A program made the translations under genes and the position numbers. A stretch of DNA of 64,000 bases from Bacillota bacterium (GTDB lineage Bacteria > Bacillota > Clostridia > Oscillospirales > Ruminococcaceae): assembly GCA_023440965.1 (NCBI GenBank), contig JAEZRC010000001.1, forward strand, positions 1 to 64,000, written 5' to 3'. The notes under the pieces are model-generated. The model was not told the DNA's origin and made no database searches. It was given only the letters and a program-made list of their open reading frames with translations. This document shows positions 23,201 to 31,893 of this stretch, in pieces (the stretch's first letter is position 1; each line of letters begins with the position of its first letter).

Positions 23201-24533
23201 AATTAACTATGTAACGTATATCAATTTCATAATTTTCTGACGAACCAAACCGCACAGAACTAAAAGTTTTGCTACCTAATGCTTGATCAAGAATTATAAA
23301 AATATCACCATTATTGCATAACATCTTACTATAAATTTCATTCTTTACACTTAGGTTAGCAGCCTTTATTCTTATTACTTTTTCGCCACCTGAAGTATCT
23401 TTCTTAGCCTCCGCCAGTACTATCGCCTTTGCCTGAGTATAACTACTTGCAACAAGACCATTATGATAAAAATAATTTGCTGCTGTGGCAGATGCAAAAG
23501 GAACATTTAACGGAGAATTCTCTATAACGTGATCCGTTTTAATCTGTGCTGTTGTTACATTAAAGTATGAATATCCAATAGAGTCCTTTCCGTTTAAAGT
23601 TGCATCATCCCACGTGACATCCATATGATACCATTGTCCGTTGCACTTGACCATATTCCACATATGAGGCTCGCCCTTGCCCGTACCAATAATAAGCAGA
23701 GCATCAACACCAACCTCATTGCAAAGCAATGAAAATGCCTTTGCGTAACCTTCACATACAGCTGAGCCCTCAACAAGTGCTCCGTATGCAGTAAATGCCG
23801 TCGGATATGCATCAGAATTTGACACAGCATTATTATTGTATCTGCAGTTATTGATTATGTAATCATGTATGTATTTCACCTTATCATAATCTGAAGTTTT
23901 AGGAATACCCGCTTTGATTGAGTTTACCTTATTTTTCAAAGCTACCGTTTTACTATCACCGACTGATTTTGAAAACGGGAATTCAAGCTTGACTGCTGTT
24001 ATTACTCCTGACTGTGAATAATAGCTATATGTAAAGGACATCGGAGCATTAACACTATAATAATTCAAATTTTTTGCAAGACTATATGTTTCTTTTAATT
24101 GATCTGGCGTTATTGTCTCATCTATAGGTATATTTGATATTCCGTTTATGATAGCATCTGACAGCTTGTTGTAAACTTCTTTCTGTGCACTGTTAAGATT
24201 ATAATAACTTAATATCGGTGAACCTGTCGTCGGATAAGTTGTAGACGGAGCATTTGTCGTAGCAACAGCAGTCTTTCTTGTAGTTGTCTTGCCCGTTGTA
24301 GTGTTTTTATTATTTAGCGTCGTTGTCGTATGCTTTGATGTTGTCTTTTTTGTATCGGTTTTGCTACTATTGTCTTCTATTGAGTCTGATATACGACTAT
24401 CCGATGATGACACATATTCCAGAGTTTTCTTGTCCTCAGGACTCCGTCTTGTGAGATACCATGCTCCACCAACAATAAGAAGAGCTATTACAATGCTTAA
24501 TATTAATTTTACACTACCTGATTTCTGCTCCAT
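23199..24533 (-). CDS. Membrane-anchored transglutaminase-like (protease-fold) protein
   Basis: A 444-residue protein with one N-terminal membrane segment (about 9-26), a Thr/Ser/Lys-rich extracellular linker (about 40-105) and a transglutaminase-core domain. The catalytic triad is visible as Cys260 (EGSAVCEGYAKAF), His290 (EPHMWNMV) and Asp305 (HMDVTWDD). Such domains act as cysteine proteases or cross-linking enzymes at the cell surface; the substrate is unknown. The region after residue 360 has no recognised domain. The gene is 21 nt after the CNNM/CBS gene and probably cotranscribed with it. Its stop lies in the terminator of the opposing mnmA. Confidence 0.88.
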   Translation of the reverse strand: MEQKSGSVKLILSIVIALLIVGGAWYLTRRSPEDKKTLEYVSSSDSRISDSIEDNSSKTDTKKTTSKHTTTTLNNKNTTTGKTTTRKTAVATTNAPSTTYPTTGSPILSYYNLNSAQKEVYNKLSDAIINGISNIPIDETITPDQLKETYSLAKNLNYYSVNAPMSFTYSYYSQSGVITAVKLEFPFSKSVGDSKTVALKNKVNSIKAGIPKTSDYDKVKYIHDYIINNCRYNNNAVSNSDAYPTAFTAYGALVEGSAVCEGYAKAFSLLCNEVGVDALLIIGTGKGEPHMWNMVKCNGQWYHMDVTWDDATLNGKDSIGYSYFNVTTAQIKTDHVIENSPLNVPFASATAANYFYHNGLVASSYTQAKAIVLAEAKKDTSGGEKVIRIKAANLSVKNEIYSKMLCNNGDIFIILDQALGSKTFSSVRFGSSENYEIDIRYIVN

Positions 24534-24554
24534 TGCAACACCTCATTTATCGCT

Positions 24555-25883
24555 TTATTTATCTTCGATTTCCTCAATAACTATTTCTGCTTTGAGCTTT
24601 ACAATTCTCTTATCTTCCATTAAAAGGACAGTAAAGATTATTCCGTTGTGTAAAATCGCAGGCTTTTCATTCTCAGCCGGAATATATCCAAGAATATCAA
24701 TCATTAGACCGCTCATCGTATCATATTCATGATCCTCAGAAAGCTCAATTCCAAGTTCTTCAAAAACAACCTCAGGATCAGCTGTTCCTGAAATTTCATA
24801 TGTGTTGTCATTAATTTTGACAAAGTCTTCAACCTCATCATCATATTCGTCCTGAATATTTCCGACAATTGCTTCAAGGAGGTCTTCCATTGAAACAAGC
24901 CCTGCTGTTCCTCCATATTCATCAACAACAACAGCAATCTGTGCTTTTGCTGATGTGAATTCCTTGAAAAGCTCACGGCAGTGATTTGTCTGTGGTACAT
25001 ACATGACATCTCTCATGAAATCTGATATTGAAGCCTTTTCAGTTTCATTTGTATTAATTAAAACAAGTAAATCTTTTATATAAACAATTCCAATAATATT
25101 ATCAATGCTGCTTTCATAAACAGGTATTCTAGAAAATCCATGACTTACAGATGCTTTAACGACTTCTCTTATAGAAGTGTTCTTTTCAACGCCGATAATA
25201 TTTGTTCTGTGCGTCATTACATCAGAAATAACAAGATCATCAAACTCAAAAATGTTATTTATCATTTCCTTCTGACTTTCCTCAATAGCACCTGTTTCAT
25301 TAACAGCGTCAACCATCATCAGGATTTCTTCTTCTGTTACAGCTTGATTTTTACCTAAAGATGAAAAGCCAAATAGCTTCCCCAGCAGGCTTGTAAAAAG
25401 GTGAATAAGCGCTGTAAGCGGAAGCATTATTATCATAATTACCTTTAATACTCCACTGACTTTTATTGCAAAATCCATGCTGTTTTTCTTTGCAATTGTC
25501 TTCGGAATATTATCACCGAAGGTTGAAATTAGAACTGTCGTAACAATAACAATAATAAGAATTGCAAGAACATCAACAGTTCTCTTGTTGTCACATATAT
25601 TCAAAAGCTTTTTTTCAAGTGGTGAAAAGAATGACAGTGATGCAACAATAGCAACTGTTACTGCCGTCATCGCCTTGAATACTGATAATGAAATAATCAG
25701 CCTATTTGGTCTTGAAAGAACTTTTAAAAGCCTTTGCGCAGGCTCTTCCCTCTCAGCCAATTTTTTAAGTTTTGCATCGTTGACTTCTATTACTGCACTT
25801 TCACACGCTGCAATAAAGCCTTTAATCAGAATCAAAACAAATCCGATAATTAAGCCGATAAACACTCGACTCGGGTCTTCCAT
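24555..25883 (-). CDS. CNNM/CBS-domain membrane protein (HlyC/CorC family)
   Basis: A 442-residue protein of the CorC/YtfL/TlyC family, linked in characterised members to magnesium or cation export and once called hemolysin-like. Three to four membrane segments of the DUF21 (CNNM) domain (about 8-170) precede a paired CBS domain (about 210-335; blocks VMTHRTNIIGVEKNTSIREV and GIVYIKDLLVLI) and a C-terminal CorC/HlyC domain (about 350-435). ATG 25883 follows AAAGGGGATAATAT. It leads a two-gene operon with the transglutaminase-like gene. Transport substrate not determinable here. Confidence 0.9.
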   Translation of the reverse strand: MEDPSRVFIGLIIGFVLILIKGFIAACESAVIEVNDAKLKKLAEREEPAQRLLKVLSRPNRLIISLSVFKAMTAVTVAIVASLSFFSPLEKKLLNICDNKRTVDVLAILIIVIVTTVLISTFGDNIPKTIAKKNSMDFAIKVSGVLKVIMIIMLPLTALIHLFTSLLGKLFGFSSLGKNQAVTEEEILMMVDAVNETGAIEESQKEMINNIFEFDDLVISDVMTHRTNIIGVEKNTSIREVVKASVSHGFSRIPVYESSIDNIIGIVYIKDLLVLINTNETEKASISDFMRDVMYVPQTNHCRELFKEFTSAKAQIAVVVDEYGGTAGLVSMEDLLEAIVGNIQDEYDDEVEDFVKINDNTYEISGTADPEVVFEELGIELSEDHEYDTMSGLMIDILGYIPAENEKPAILHNGIIFTVLLMEDKRIVKLKAEIVIEEIEDK

Positions 25884-25911
25884 ATATTATCCCCTTTCAT
25901 TCTTTAAGTAT

Positions 25912-25940
25912 ATTTTATATTTTTTAGATAAATATGTCAA
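25912..25940 (-). promoter_or_regulatory. Promoter of the CNNM/transglutaminase operon
   Basis: TTGACA (25940-25935), 17 bp, TAAAAT (25917-25912) on the minus strand, 29 bp upstream of the ATG. Confidence 0.75.
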
Positions 25941-25985
25941 TTAAATATATTCAATATTTTCCATATTTTGATTACAGTTTAATTA

Positions 25986-26013
25986 CAAAAAGAGGAAGCT
26001 CTGGCTTCCTCTT
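25986..26013 (-). terminator. Terminator of the binding-protein gene
   Basis: A perfect 10-bp stem AAGAGGAAGC/GCTTCCTCTT (25990-25999, 26004-26013) with a 4-nt loop, followed by five T on the minus strand, just past the stop at 26023. Confidence 0.88.
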
Positions 26014-26022
26014 AACAAGAAT

Positions 26023-26946
26023 TTATTTTTCTGTGTTATCGCCATTGGTTTCGTTGCCTGATTCGGATGATAATGCCTTATCTATGTCCTCAATAACTGT
26101 CTTTGCGCGAACAGTCGGTTTCTCAAAATAAGTATTGTCAATCTTAATAAGCTTAACATTAGGTGCTGTCAATAGCTTTCTAATATTTTCAGGAAGCTTG
26201 GCCGAATCAATCTTATCAGAAATGAAAATTGTATCCGGGTTAGCGGCAACAATTTCATTAGCAGTCATAGTATAGCTTTTCTTGTCCTTTGCAATATTAT
26301 CCCCAAAAATGCCAAGCATGTCACTTTCGAGCGTGTCACCAGTAGCAATAGCTAATTGATCTGAAAGTATGTATACAAACTTCCTGCCATGCTTTTTTTC
26401 GCCTGCTTTTGTTATTTCTGTATCAAGTGGCTTGAGGGCCTTTTCAACAGCAAGATCTGACTTAATATTTCCCAGGAAAACCTTTGCCATTGTACCATAA
26501 ACATCAATGAATTCATTAAAGCTCTTTGGTGAAGAAATTATAAGAACCTGTATTCCCTTTTTCTCAAGTAATGCCTTATCTATAGTTGCGATAGGGCTCT
26601 GCGTCACAATAATATCAGGCTTGAGACTCACGATAGCTTCAATATCAGGCTTAGCAGGACTTCCGACTGATTTTATATCAGCTACCTTTTCAGGATAATT
26701 ACAATAATCACTTCGTCCGATAAGTTTATCTTCAAATCCAAACTCATATATAACTTCAGTAAGTGCCGGTGATAGACTGACAACCTTTTTTGGCGATGAA
26801 GTAATAGTAACATCATTTATTATAACAGGATAATCGCTGTCATATGCGTTTTTTATATAATTAGGATCTCTCTTCTCTATCTTTGAGCACGATGTTAAAG
26901 CAAAAAGCATTGTTACACTCAATAATAAAACAATAAACCTTTTCAA
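26023..26946 (-). CDS. BtuF/FepB-like substrate-binding lipoprotein
   Basis: A 307-residue ABC-transporter binding protein. The signal peptide ends in the lipobox LTSC with lipidated Cys20. The helical-backbone type III fold is recognisable from VVSLSPALTEVIYEFGFEDKLIGRSDYCNYP and IVSLKPDIIVTQSP, as in proteins for cobalamin, haem or siderophores. No permease or ATPase gene is adjacent, so it is an orphan component and the ligand is unknown. The start is TTG (26946), set by AAGGAG 8 nt upstream and by the signal peptide. It diverges from ilvB. Confidence 0.88.
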   Translation of the reverse strand: MKRFIVLLLSVTMLFALTSCSKIEKRDPNYIKNAYDSDYPVIINDVTITSSPKKVVSLSPALTEVIYEFGFEDKLIGRSDYCNYPEKVADIKSVGSPAKPDIEAIVSLKPDIIVTQSPIATIDKALLEKKGIQVLIISSPKSFNEFIDVYGTMAKVFLGNIKSDLAVEKALKPLDTEITKAGEKKHGRKFVYILSDQLAIATGDTLESDMLGIFGDNIAKDKKSYTMTANEIVAANPDTIFISDKIDSAKLPENIRKLLTAPNVKLIKIDNTYFEKPTVRAKTVIEDIDKALSSESGNETNGDNTEK

Positions 26947-26975
26947 GAAAATGCTCCTTTTATCTATTTTATTCT

Positions 26976-27004
26976 ATAATACTACAATTTACATCAAATT
27001 GCAA
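26976..27004 (-). promoter_or_regulatory. Promoter of the binding-protein gene
   Basis: TTGCAA (27004-26999), 17 bp, TATTAT (26981-26976) on the minus strand, 30 bp before the TTG start. Confidence 0.6.
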
Positions 27005-27077
27005 ATAACAAATTATACTTCTTTTATTGCATCTTTTTCTTTTTTATAGTTTAAATGTTATTGTTTATTATTTAGCC

Positions 27078-27106
27078 TTGACGTGTTGACAGAAACTTAC
27101 TATAAT
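27078..27106 (+). promoter_or_regulatory. Promoter of the ilvB-ilvN operon
   Basis: TTGACG (27078-27083), 17 bp, TATAAT (27101-27106). The start near 27113 gives a leader of about 80 nt. A TTGACA at 27086 is too close to the -10. Confidence 0.75.
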
Positions 27107-27130
27107 TAAATATAGCACTGTTAAAATAAT

Positions 27131-27179
27131 TAAGTGACAAGCCACCATAAATCACTTTATTAAAATTTACTCATGGTGG
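27131..27179 (+). promoter_or_regulatory. Alternative hairpins in the ilvB leader
   Basis: CCACCAT (27142-27148) can pair with ATGGTGG (27173-27179) beside the Shine-Dalgarno. Alternatively AAGTGA (27132-27137) pairs with TCACTT (27152-27157), enclosing CCACCAT in a loop. The pairings look mutually exclusive and could switch access to the ribosome site. No leader peptide, T-box or terminator is visible. Confidence 0.35.
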
Positions 27180-27194
27180 AGAAATGGAGCTCGG

Positions 27195-28802
27195 ATGATT
27201 AAAGCAAGTGAAGCAATAGTTAAGTGCCTTGAAATGGAGAATACCAAAGTCGTGTTTGGTTATCCGGGCGCTGCAATTTGTCCGTTTTATGAAGCACTTT
27301 CAAAATCGGATATACGCCATATTCTTGTCCGCCACGAAGTAAACTCTGGTCACTCCGCAAGCGGTTATGCAAGGATAACAGGTAGACCTGCCGTATGTAT
27401 TGCTACATCAGGCCCAGGTGCAACAAACCTTATTACTGCTATTGCAACTGCATATATGGATTCAATTCCACTTGTTATAATAACAGGTCAGGTCAGCACT
27501 GACCAAATCGGAAGGGACGTTTTTCAGGAGGCTGACATTACAGGTGCAGCTGAGCCTTTTGTCAAGCACAGCTATCTTGTTAAAAATGCAACTGAAATCC
27601 CGAGAATTTTCAAGGAATCTTTCTTCATAGCAGGGAGTGGACGGCCAGGACCTGTGCTTATTGATATTCCTGTTGATGTTCAAAATGAAGAAATTAATTT
27701 TACATATCCAAAAGCAATTGATATAAGGAGCTATAAGCCTACAGTTACGGGCAATAAGCTCCAGATAAAGCGAATATGCGAGGCATTGAAAAAATCTAAG
27801 CAGCCTCTAATCTGTGCTGGTGGTGGTGTTTTTGCATCAAATGCTGGTGAAGGAGTAACTACCCTTTCAGAAAAATGTCAGATTCCTGTCATAACAACAA
27901 TGATGGGAATATCAAGTATTTCCCCAAGATACCCATTATTCTTCGGAATGCTCGGAATGCACGGGACAAAGGCTGCTAATTATGCTGTTAAGGAATGTGA
28001 CCTTCTTATTCTTATAGGTGCAAGAGTCGGCGACAGAGCAGTAAAATCGCCTATACATCTTCAGCAAACCACACAGATAATACATATTGATATTGACCCT
28101 GCAGAAATCGGGAAAAACATGGCTGTTAATATCCCGGTAGTCGGTGATGCAAAAACAATACTGGCTCAGATTGTTGATGATGTTGCTAAAGCCGAACACA
28201 TGCAATGGATTGAAAAAATATCCTCTCTTGTCACACATAATACTGATTATACTTTATCGAAAGATTATGTTAATCCTCATAAGCTTATTTCCATTCTTTC
28301 AAAAAAGCTCCCTTCGGATGCAATTGTTGTTGCCGATGTTGGACTTAATCAGATATGGACGGCAAGCAACTTCAATGTAAAAAACGGGCGCTTCCTTACA
28401 TCTGGTGGTATGGGAACAATGGGCTATTCTATTCCTGCGGCAATAGGCGCAAAGCTTGCTGATGAAAAACGTACTGTTGTTGCTGTATGTGGGGACGGTT
28501 CCTTTCAAATGCAGATGATGGAGCTTGCTACTGCTGTTCAGCATAATGTTGATATAAAGATAATTATTATGAAAAACAATTGTCTTGGCATGGTTTCGCA
28601 ACTTCAGCATACAAATTATAATAACCAAACAGCAGTTTCCCTTGATGGAAGTCCTGATTTTATAAAACTTGCGCATGCTTATGGTGTTAAGGCGGTAGCA
28701 ATTTCAAATAATTCAGATGCTGAAAAAGCTGTTGACAGGTTAGTTGCTTCAGAAGGACTTTTTCTTCTTGAATGCAACGTCGACCCTGAATATGGTATAT
28801 AA
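27195..28802 (+). CDS. ilvB: Acetolactate synthase, large (catalytic) subunit
   Basis: A 535-residue thiamine-diphosphate enzyme joining two pyruvates (or pyruvate and 2-oxobutyrate) in valine, leucine and isoleucine synthesis. The catalytic Glu48 sits in RHEVNSGHSASGYAR; the TPP/Mg motif GDGSFQMQMMEL...NN is near 430-460; the central FAD-binding-like domain contains GRPGPVLIDIP upstream. The C-terminus stops soon after VDPEYGI, shorter than many family members. ATG 27195 follows GGAG. The regulatory subunit ilvN lies two genes downstream, separated by a small membrane protein gene. Confidence 0.95.
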   Translation: MIKASEAIVKCLEMENTKVVFGYPGAAICPFYEALSKSDIRHILVRHEVNSGHSASGYARITGRPAVCIATSGPGATNLITAIATAYMDSIPLVIITGQVSTDQIGRDVFQEADITGAAEPFVKHSYLVKNATEIPRIFKESFFIAGSGRPGPVLIDIPVDVQNEEINFTYPKAIDIRSYKPTVTGNKLQIKRICEALKKSKQPLICAGGGVFASNAGEGVTTLSEKCQIPVITTMMGISSISPRYPLFFGMLGMHGTKAANYAVKECDLLILIGARVGDRAVKSPIHLQQTTQIIHIDIDPAEIGKNMAVNIPVVGDAKTILAQIVDDVAKAEHMQWIEKISSLVTHNTDYTLSKDYVNPHKLISILSKKLPSDAIVVADVGLNQIWTASNFNVKNGRFLTSGGMGTMGYSIPAAIGAKLADEKRTVVAVCGDGSFQMQMMELATAVQHNVDIKIIIMKNNCLGMVSQLQHTNYNNQTAVSLDGSPDFIKLAHAYGVKAVAISNNSDAEKAVDRLVASEGLFLLECNVDPEYGI

Positions 28803-28820
28803 TAAATAGGAGGAAATATA

Positions 28821-29138
28821 ATGACTGAGGCAAAACATAAAATTATTGAACAGCTTGTTAACGACAAATTTATTACCAAATCTGATTGCATAGAAGAAGA
28901 AATCGTAAAATTTACTGAACTTGAGAAATCAGGTGAAGATCTCCCTTACAACATCTACAAAAAGGCTGACAAGCAAAACAAAATAAGCTACATAAAATAT
29001 GATTATAAGGAAGGCGAACTTTCTGAGCTTCTTCTTCTTGCAAATACTAAGTCGCTTAGCATAATTCAGTTCTTTAATACTGTGTTCTTCCTGACTTTTG
29101 CATTCTGCGTTATTTTACTGATGCTTCTATTCTTTTAG
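28821..29138 (+). CDS. Small tail-anchored protein between ilvB and ilvN
   Basis: A 105-residue protein of unknown function. The first 80 residues are charged and soluble-looking (Lys/Glu-rich, with YIKYDYKEGELSELLLLA near 60-77); a single strongly hydrophobic segment (about 82-104) ends the protein, so it would be a tail-anchored membrane protein facing the cytoplasm. The ribosome site AGGAGG is excellent. It sits 18 nt after ilvB and 10 nt before ilvN in one operon, so it is expressed with both enzyme subunits. I recognise no domain; a link to the enzyme is inference from position only. Confidence 0.75.
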   Translation: MTEAKHKIIEQLVNDKFITKSDCIEEEIVKFTELEKSGEDLPYNIYKKADKQNKISYIKYDYKEGELSELLLLANTKSLSIIQFFNTVFFLTFAFCVILLMLLFF

Positions 29139-29148
29139 GAGGTAGTGT

Positions 29149-29646
29149 ATGAAACATACGATTTCTGTTCTTGTTGAAAATCACGCAGGTGTGCTTTCAA
29201 GAATTTCTGGTCTTTTTTCAAGACGAGGATTCAATATCGACAGCCTTGCTGTTGGTGTGACCGACGACCCTGCTGTCTCAAGAATCACAATTATTGCAGA
29301 AGGCAATGAGTATACTGTGGAGCAGATAGAAAAGCAACTTAATAAGCTCATTGATGTAATTAAAGTTAAAACTCTTGATGCAGGCGAGCTTCTTTCAAGA
29401 GAACTTCTTCTCATCAAAGTTAATGTATTAGCTGACAAGCGTTCTGAAATTATGACAATTGCTGAAATTATGGGCGCAAAGATTATTGACATTTCTCTTA
29501 CAACAATTACACTTGAAATGTCTGATACAACCTATCACCTTCAACGCTTTGAGGAAATGCTCAAGCCATATGGCATTATAGAAATAGTTCGAACAGGAAG
29601 TATAGCGATACAAAAGGGTGCAGACACTATTACAAATAAAAAATAA
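29149..29646 (+). CDS. ilvN: Acetolactate synthase, small (regulatory) subunit
   Basis: A 165-residue protein that activates the IlvB catalytic subunit and confers feedback inhibition by valine. The N-terminal ACT domain is clear (ISVLVENHAGVLSRISGLFS, then RRGFNIDSLAVGVTD), followed by the second ferredoxin-like domain of the family (about 80-160). Length is standard. ATG 29149 follows AGGAGG. Last gene of the ilv operon; converges on rplQ with a shared hairpin at 29746-29771. Confidence 0.95.
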   Translation: MKHTISVLVENHAGVLSRISGLFSRRGFNIDSLAVGVTDDPAVSRITIIAEGNEYTVEQIEKQLNKLIDVIKVKTLDAGELLSRELLLIKVNVLADKRSEIMTIAEIMGAKIIDISLTTITLEMSDTTYHLQRFEEMLKPYGIIEIVRTGSIAIQKGADTITNKK

Positions 29647-29745
29647 AGAAGGCGTATAGCTTTTTTATATTGAATGGCAGTCGTAAAAATATTGTTGCTT
29701 TATGATACTACTAAGTAAATTTAGTTATCTTTAAATAAGATTAAA

Positions 29746-29771
29746 AACGCCCAGTCAACAGACTGGGCGTT
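29746..29771. terminator. Bidirectional terminator between ilvN and rplQ
   Basis: A perfect 11-bp stem AACGCCCAGTC/GACTGGGCGTT (29746-29756, 29761-29771) with a 4-nt loop. On the minus strand it is followed by a run of T and ends the ribosomal operon; rightward it is followed by TAATTTTAT, weaker, but also placed to stop ilvN transcripts. Confidence 0.85.
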
Positions 29772-29784
29772 AATTTTATATTGA

Positions 29785-30126
29785 TTATACCAACTCAATA
29801 ATTGCCATTTCAGCAGCGTCACCACGACGAGGACCAATTTTAATAATTCTTGTGTATCCGCCGTTCTTATTAGCATATTTTGGTGAAATTTCATCAAATA
29901 GCTTCTTTGCTACGTCTTCTTTTGTAACGTATGCAAGTACCTGACGTCTGGAGTGTAGATCGTTAGTTCTACCGATAGTAATCATCTTCTCGGCCATTGA
30001 GCTAACTTCTTTGGCTCTTGTTACAGTTGTTTCAATCTTACCCTTTTCAAGCAGATATGTTACCATAGCTCTAAGCATAGCTTTTCTATGGTCTGTTGCT
30101 CTGCCCAATTTTCTTGTGCCTGGCAT
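29785..30126 (-). CDS. rplQ: Ribosomal protein L17
   Basis: 113 residues, typical of bacterial L17 at the exit side of the large subunit. The N-terminus MPGTRKLGRATDHRKAMLRA is the family signature, and the C-terminal GYTRIIKIGPRRGDAAEMA is conserved. It is the last gene of the alpha part of the operon, 28 nt after rpoA, with a terminator behind it. Confidence 0.98.
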   Translation of the reverse strand: MPGTRKLGRATDHRKAMLRAMVTYLLEKGKIETTVTRAKEVSSMAEKMITIGRTNDLHSRRQVLAYVTKEDVAKKLFDEISPKYANKNGGYTRIIKIGPRRGDAAEMAIIELV

Positions 30127-30154
30127 AGATTTTCACTCCTTACCTATGGTTAAG

Positions 30155-31108
30155 TTATTCCTCTTCCTTCATCATCTGGAATCCGAGTGAGCTAAGCTTT
30201 TCTCTTACTTCATCAAATGATTTCTTTCCGAGGTTTCTTACCTTCATCATTTCTTCTTCTGACTTTTCAATCAGATCATTTACTGTGTTAATTCCTGCAC
30301 GCTTTAAGCAATTAAATGAACGCACAGATAAGTCAAGTTCCTCAATGGTCATCTCTAATATTTTTTCCTTACCCTTGTCATCCTTTTCAACCATTAGTGT
30401 TTCAGGCAATGGTTCATCAGATAAATCAATAAAGAGTGTTAGGTGGTCTTTGAGGAGATTGGCTGATTGTGATAGAGCTTCCTTAGCGGAAATTGTTCCG
30501 TCAGTCCATACTTCCATAGTAAGCTTATCAAAGTCGGTAATCTGTCCTACACGAGTATTCTCAACACTGTAGTTTACCTTTAGTACTGGCGTATATATGC
30601 TGTCAACAGCTATAGTACCGATAGACTGCTGTATAAGCTGCTTATTCTTTTCAGCAGATACATATCCACGACCACGGTCGATAGTAATTTCCATATACAG
30701 CTTAGCACCAGTGCCAAGTGTTGCAATGTGCATATCAGGGACCAAAATGTCAACCTCTGAATCTGTCTTTATATCGCCAGCAGTTACTTCGCATTCACCT
30801 TCTGCCTCAATATAAATTGTCTTCGGTCCGTCCCCATACATTTTTGCTGTCAAGCCCTTAAGATTAAGAATGATTTCAGTTACATCCTCCTTAACCCCAG
30901 GAATTGTTGATAATTCGTGGTGAATCCCGTCAATCTTTACTGAGTTAACGGCTACACCTGGTAGCGAGGAGAGCAGTACTCTTCTGAGGCTGTTGCCCAG
31001 AGTTGTACCATAGCCGCGCTCAAGTGGCTCTAAGACAAATTTGCCATAAGTTCCGTTACTTTTCAGCTCGACTGTTTCTATTTCTGGCTTTTCTATTTTC
31101 TCAAGCAT
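30155..31108 (-). CDS. rpoA: RNA polymerase alpha subunit
   Basis: A 317-residue subunit that nucleates polymerase assembly and contacts activators and UP elements. The N-terminal dimerisation domain has LEPLERGYGTTLGNSLRRVL (33-52); a linker near 235-250 leads to the C-terminal domain with LDLSVRSFNCLKRAGINTV and KSFDEVREKL. Standard size. The 133-nt gap after rpsD is the largest within this operon apart from its leader and holds a GCAAAGC/GCTTTGC hairpin. Confidence 0.98.
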   Translation of the reverse strand: MLEKIEKPEIETVELKSNGTYGKFVLEPLERGYGTTLGNSLRRVLLSSLPGVAVNSVKIDGIHHELSTIPGVKEDVTEIILNLKGLTAKMYGDGPKTIYIEAEGECEVTAGDIKTDSEVDILVPDMHIATLGTGAKLYMEITIDRGRGYVSAEKNKQLIQQSIGTIAVDSIYTPVLKVNYSVENTRVGQITDFDKLTMEVWTDGTISAKEALSQSANLLKDHLTLFIDLSDEPLPETLMVEKDDKGKEKILEMTIEELDLSVRSFNCLKRAGINTVNDLIEKSEEEMMKVRNLGKKSFDEVREKLSSLGFQMMKEEE

Positions 31109-31198
31109 TTAAAACCCTCCTGTTTCGCAATTACATTAATTTTGTTTAAAACGTATTAATATACATTATTATCACGCAACATCCAAATAAGCTTTTAC

Positions 31199-31231
31199 GC
31201 AAAGCCTGATAGCAGAACTCCAAAGCTTTGC
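31199..31231 (-). other. Hairpin in the rpsD-rpoA gap
   Basis: GCAAAGC/GCTTTGC arms (31199-31205, 31225-31231) frame a 19-nt loop in the transcript. No T tract follows, so a processing or stability element is more likely than termination. Low information. Confidence 0.35.
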
Positions 31232-31241
31232 ATTCTTATGC

Positions 31242-31871
31242 TTATTTAGAGTAAAGCTCAACGATAAGATGTTCTTCAACATCAAGATCAATGTCATCGC
31301 GGTTTGGTAGACGAGCGATTTTTGCTGAAAGAGCTGACTTATCATTCTCTATCCAGATTGGTGTCGGACGTCCGCTGTTTGCTTCGATTATATTCTTTAC
31401 GCTGTCTTCTGTACGACTCTTTTCAGAAACTGCAACAACATCGCCTTCTTTTAAAAGGTATGAAGGAATATTAACTCTGCTGCCGTTTACTGTAAAATGA
31501 CCATGAACAACAAGCTGTCTTGCCTGAGCTCTTGAGCTTGCAAATCCAAGTCTATAAACAACGTTATCAAGACGGGATTCAAGTATTCTCAAAAGATTTT
31601 CACCAGCCATACCTGGGCGCTTTTCAGCCAACTCAAAGTAATGAGCAAACTGTCCTTCTAAAACACCATAGTAACGTCTTGTCTTCTGTTTTGCACGAAG
31701 CTGAATACCATATTCTGAAATTTTCTTTCTGCCTTTACCGTGCTGACCTGGGCCACCTTCTGGACGAGCTGTGATTGCGCACTTTTCGCCGTAACATCTG
31801 TCACCCTTAAGGAATAATTTCTGTCCTTCACGTCTGCACTGTCTGCATACTGCTCCAGTATATCTTGCCAT
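31242..31871 (-). CDS. rpsD: Ribosomal protein S4 (zinc-binding form)
   Basis: 209 residues; a primary 16S-binding protein and small-subunit assembly initiator. The N-terminus carries four cysteines, CRQCRREG and RCYGEKC (9-31), the zinc-binding C+ form. The S4 RNA-binding domain follows (LDNVVYRLGFASSRAQARQL, about 95-114). Order rpsK-rpsD-rpoA is the usual Firmicute one except that in Bacillus rpsD sits elsewhere; its presence here fits Clostridia. Confidence 0.97.
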   Translation of the reverse strand: MARYTGAVCRQCRREGQKLFLKGDRCYGEKCAITARPEGGPGQHGKGRKKISEYGIQLRAKQKTRRYYGVLEGQFAHYFELAEKRPGMAGENLLRILESRLDNVVYRLGFASSRAQARQLVVHGHFTVNGSRVNIPSYLLKEGDVVAVSEKSRTEDSVKNIIEANSGRPTPIWIENDKSALSAKIARLPNRDDIDLDVEEHLIVELYSK

Positions 31872-31893
31872 TTCTTACACCTCCTAGTGTTAA

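Noticed and set aside
27107..27194. T-box or amino acid leader peptide before ilvB
   Set aside because: The leader is only about 80 nt, with no TGGNACCGCG-like element, no terminator and no codon-rich short ORF.
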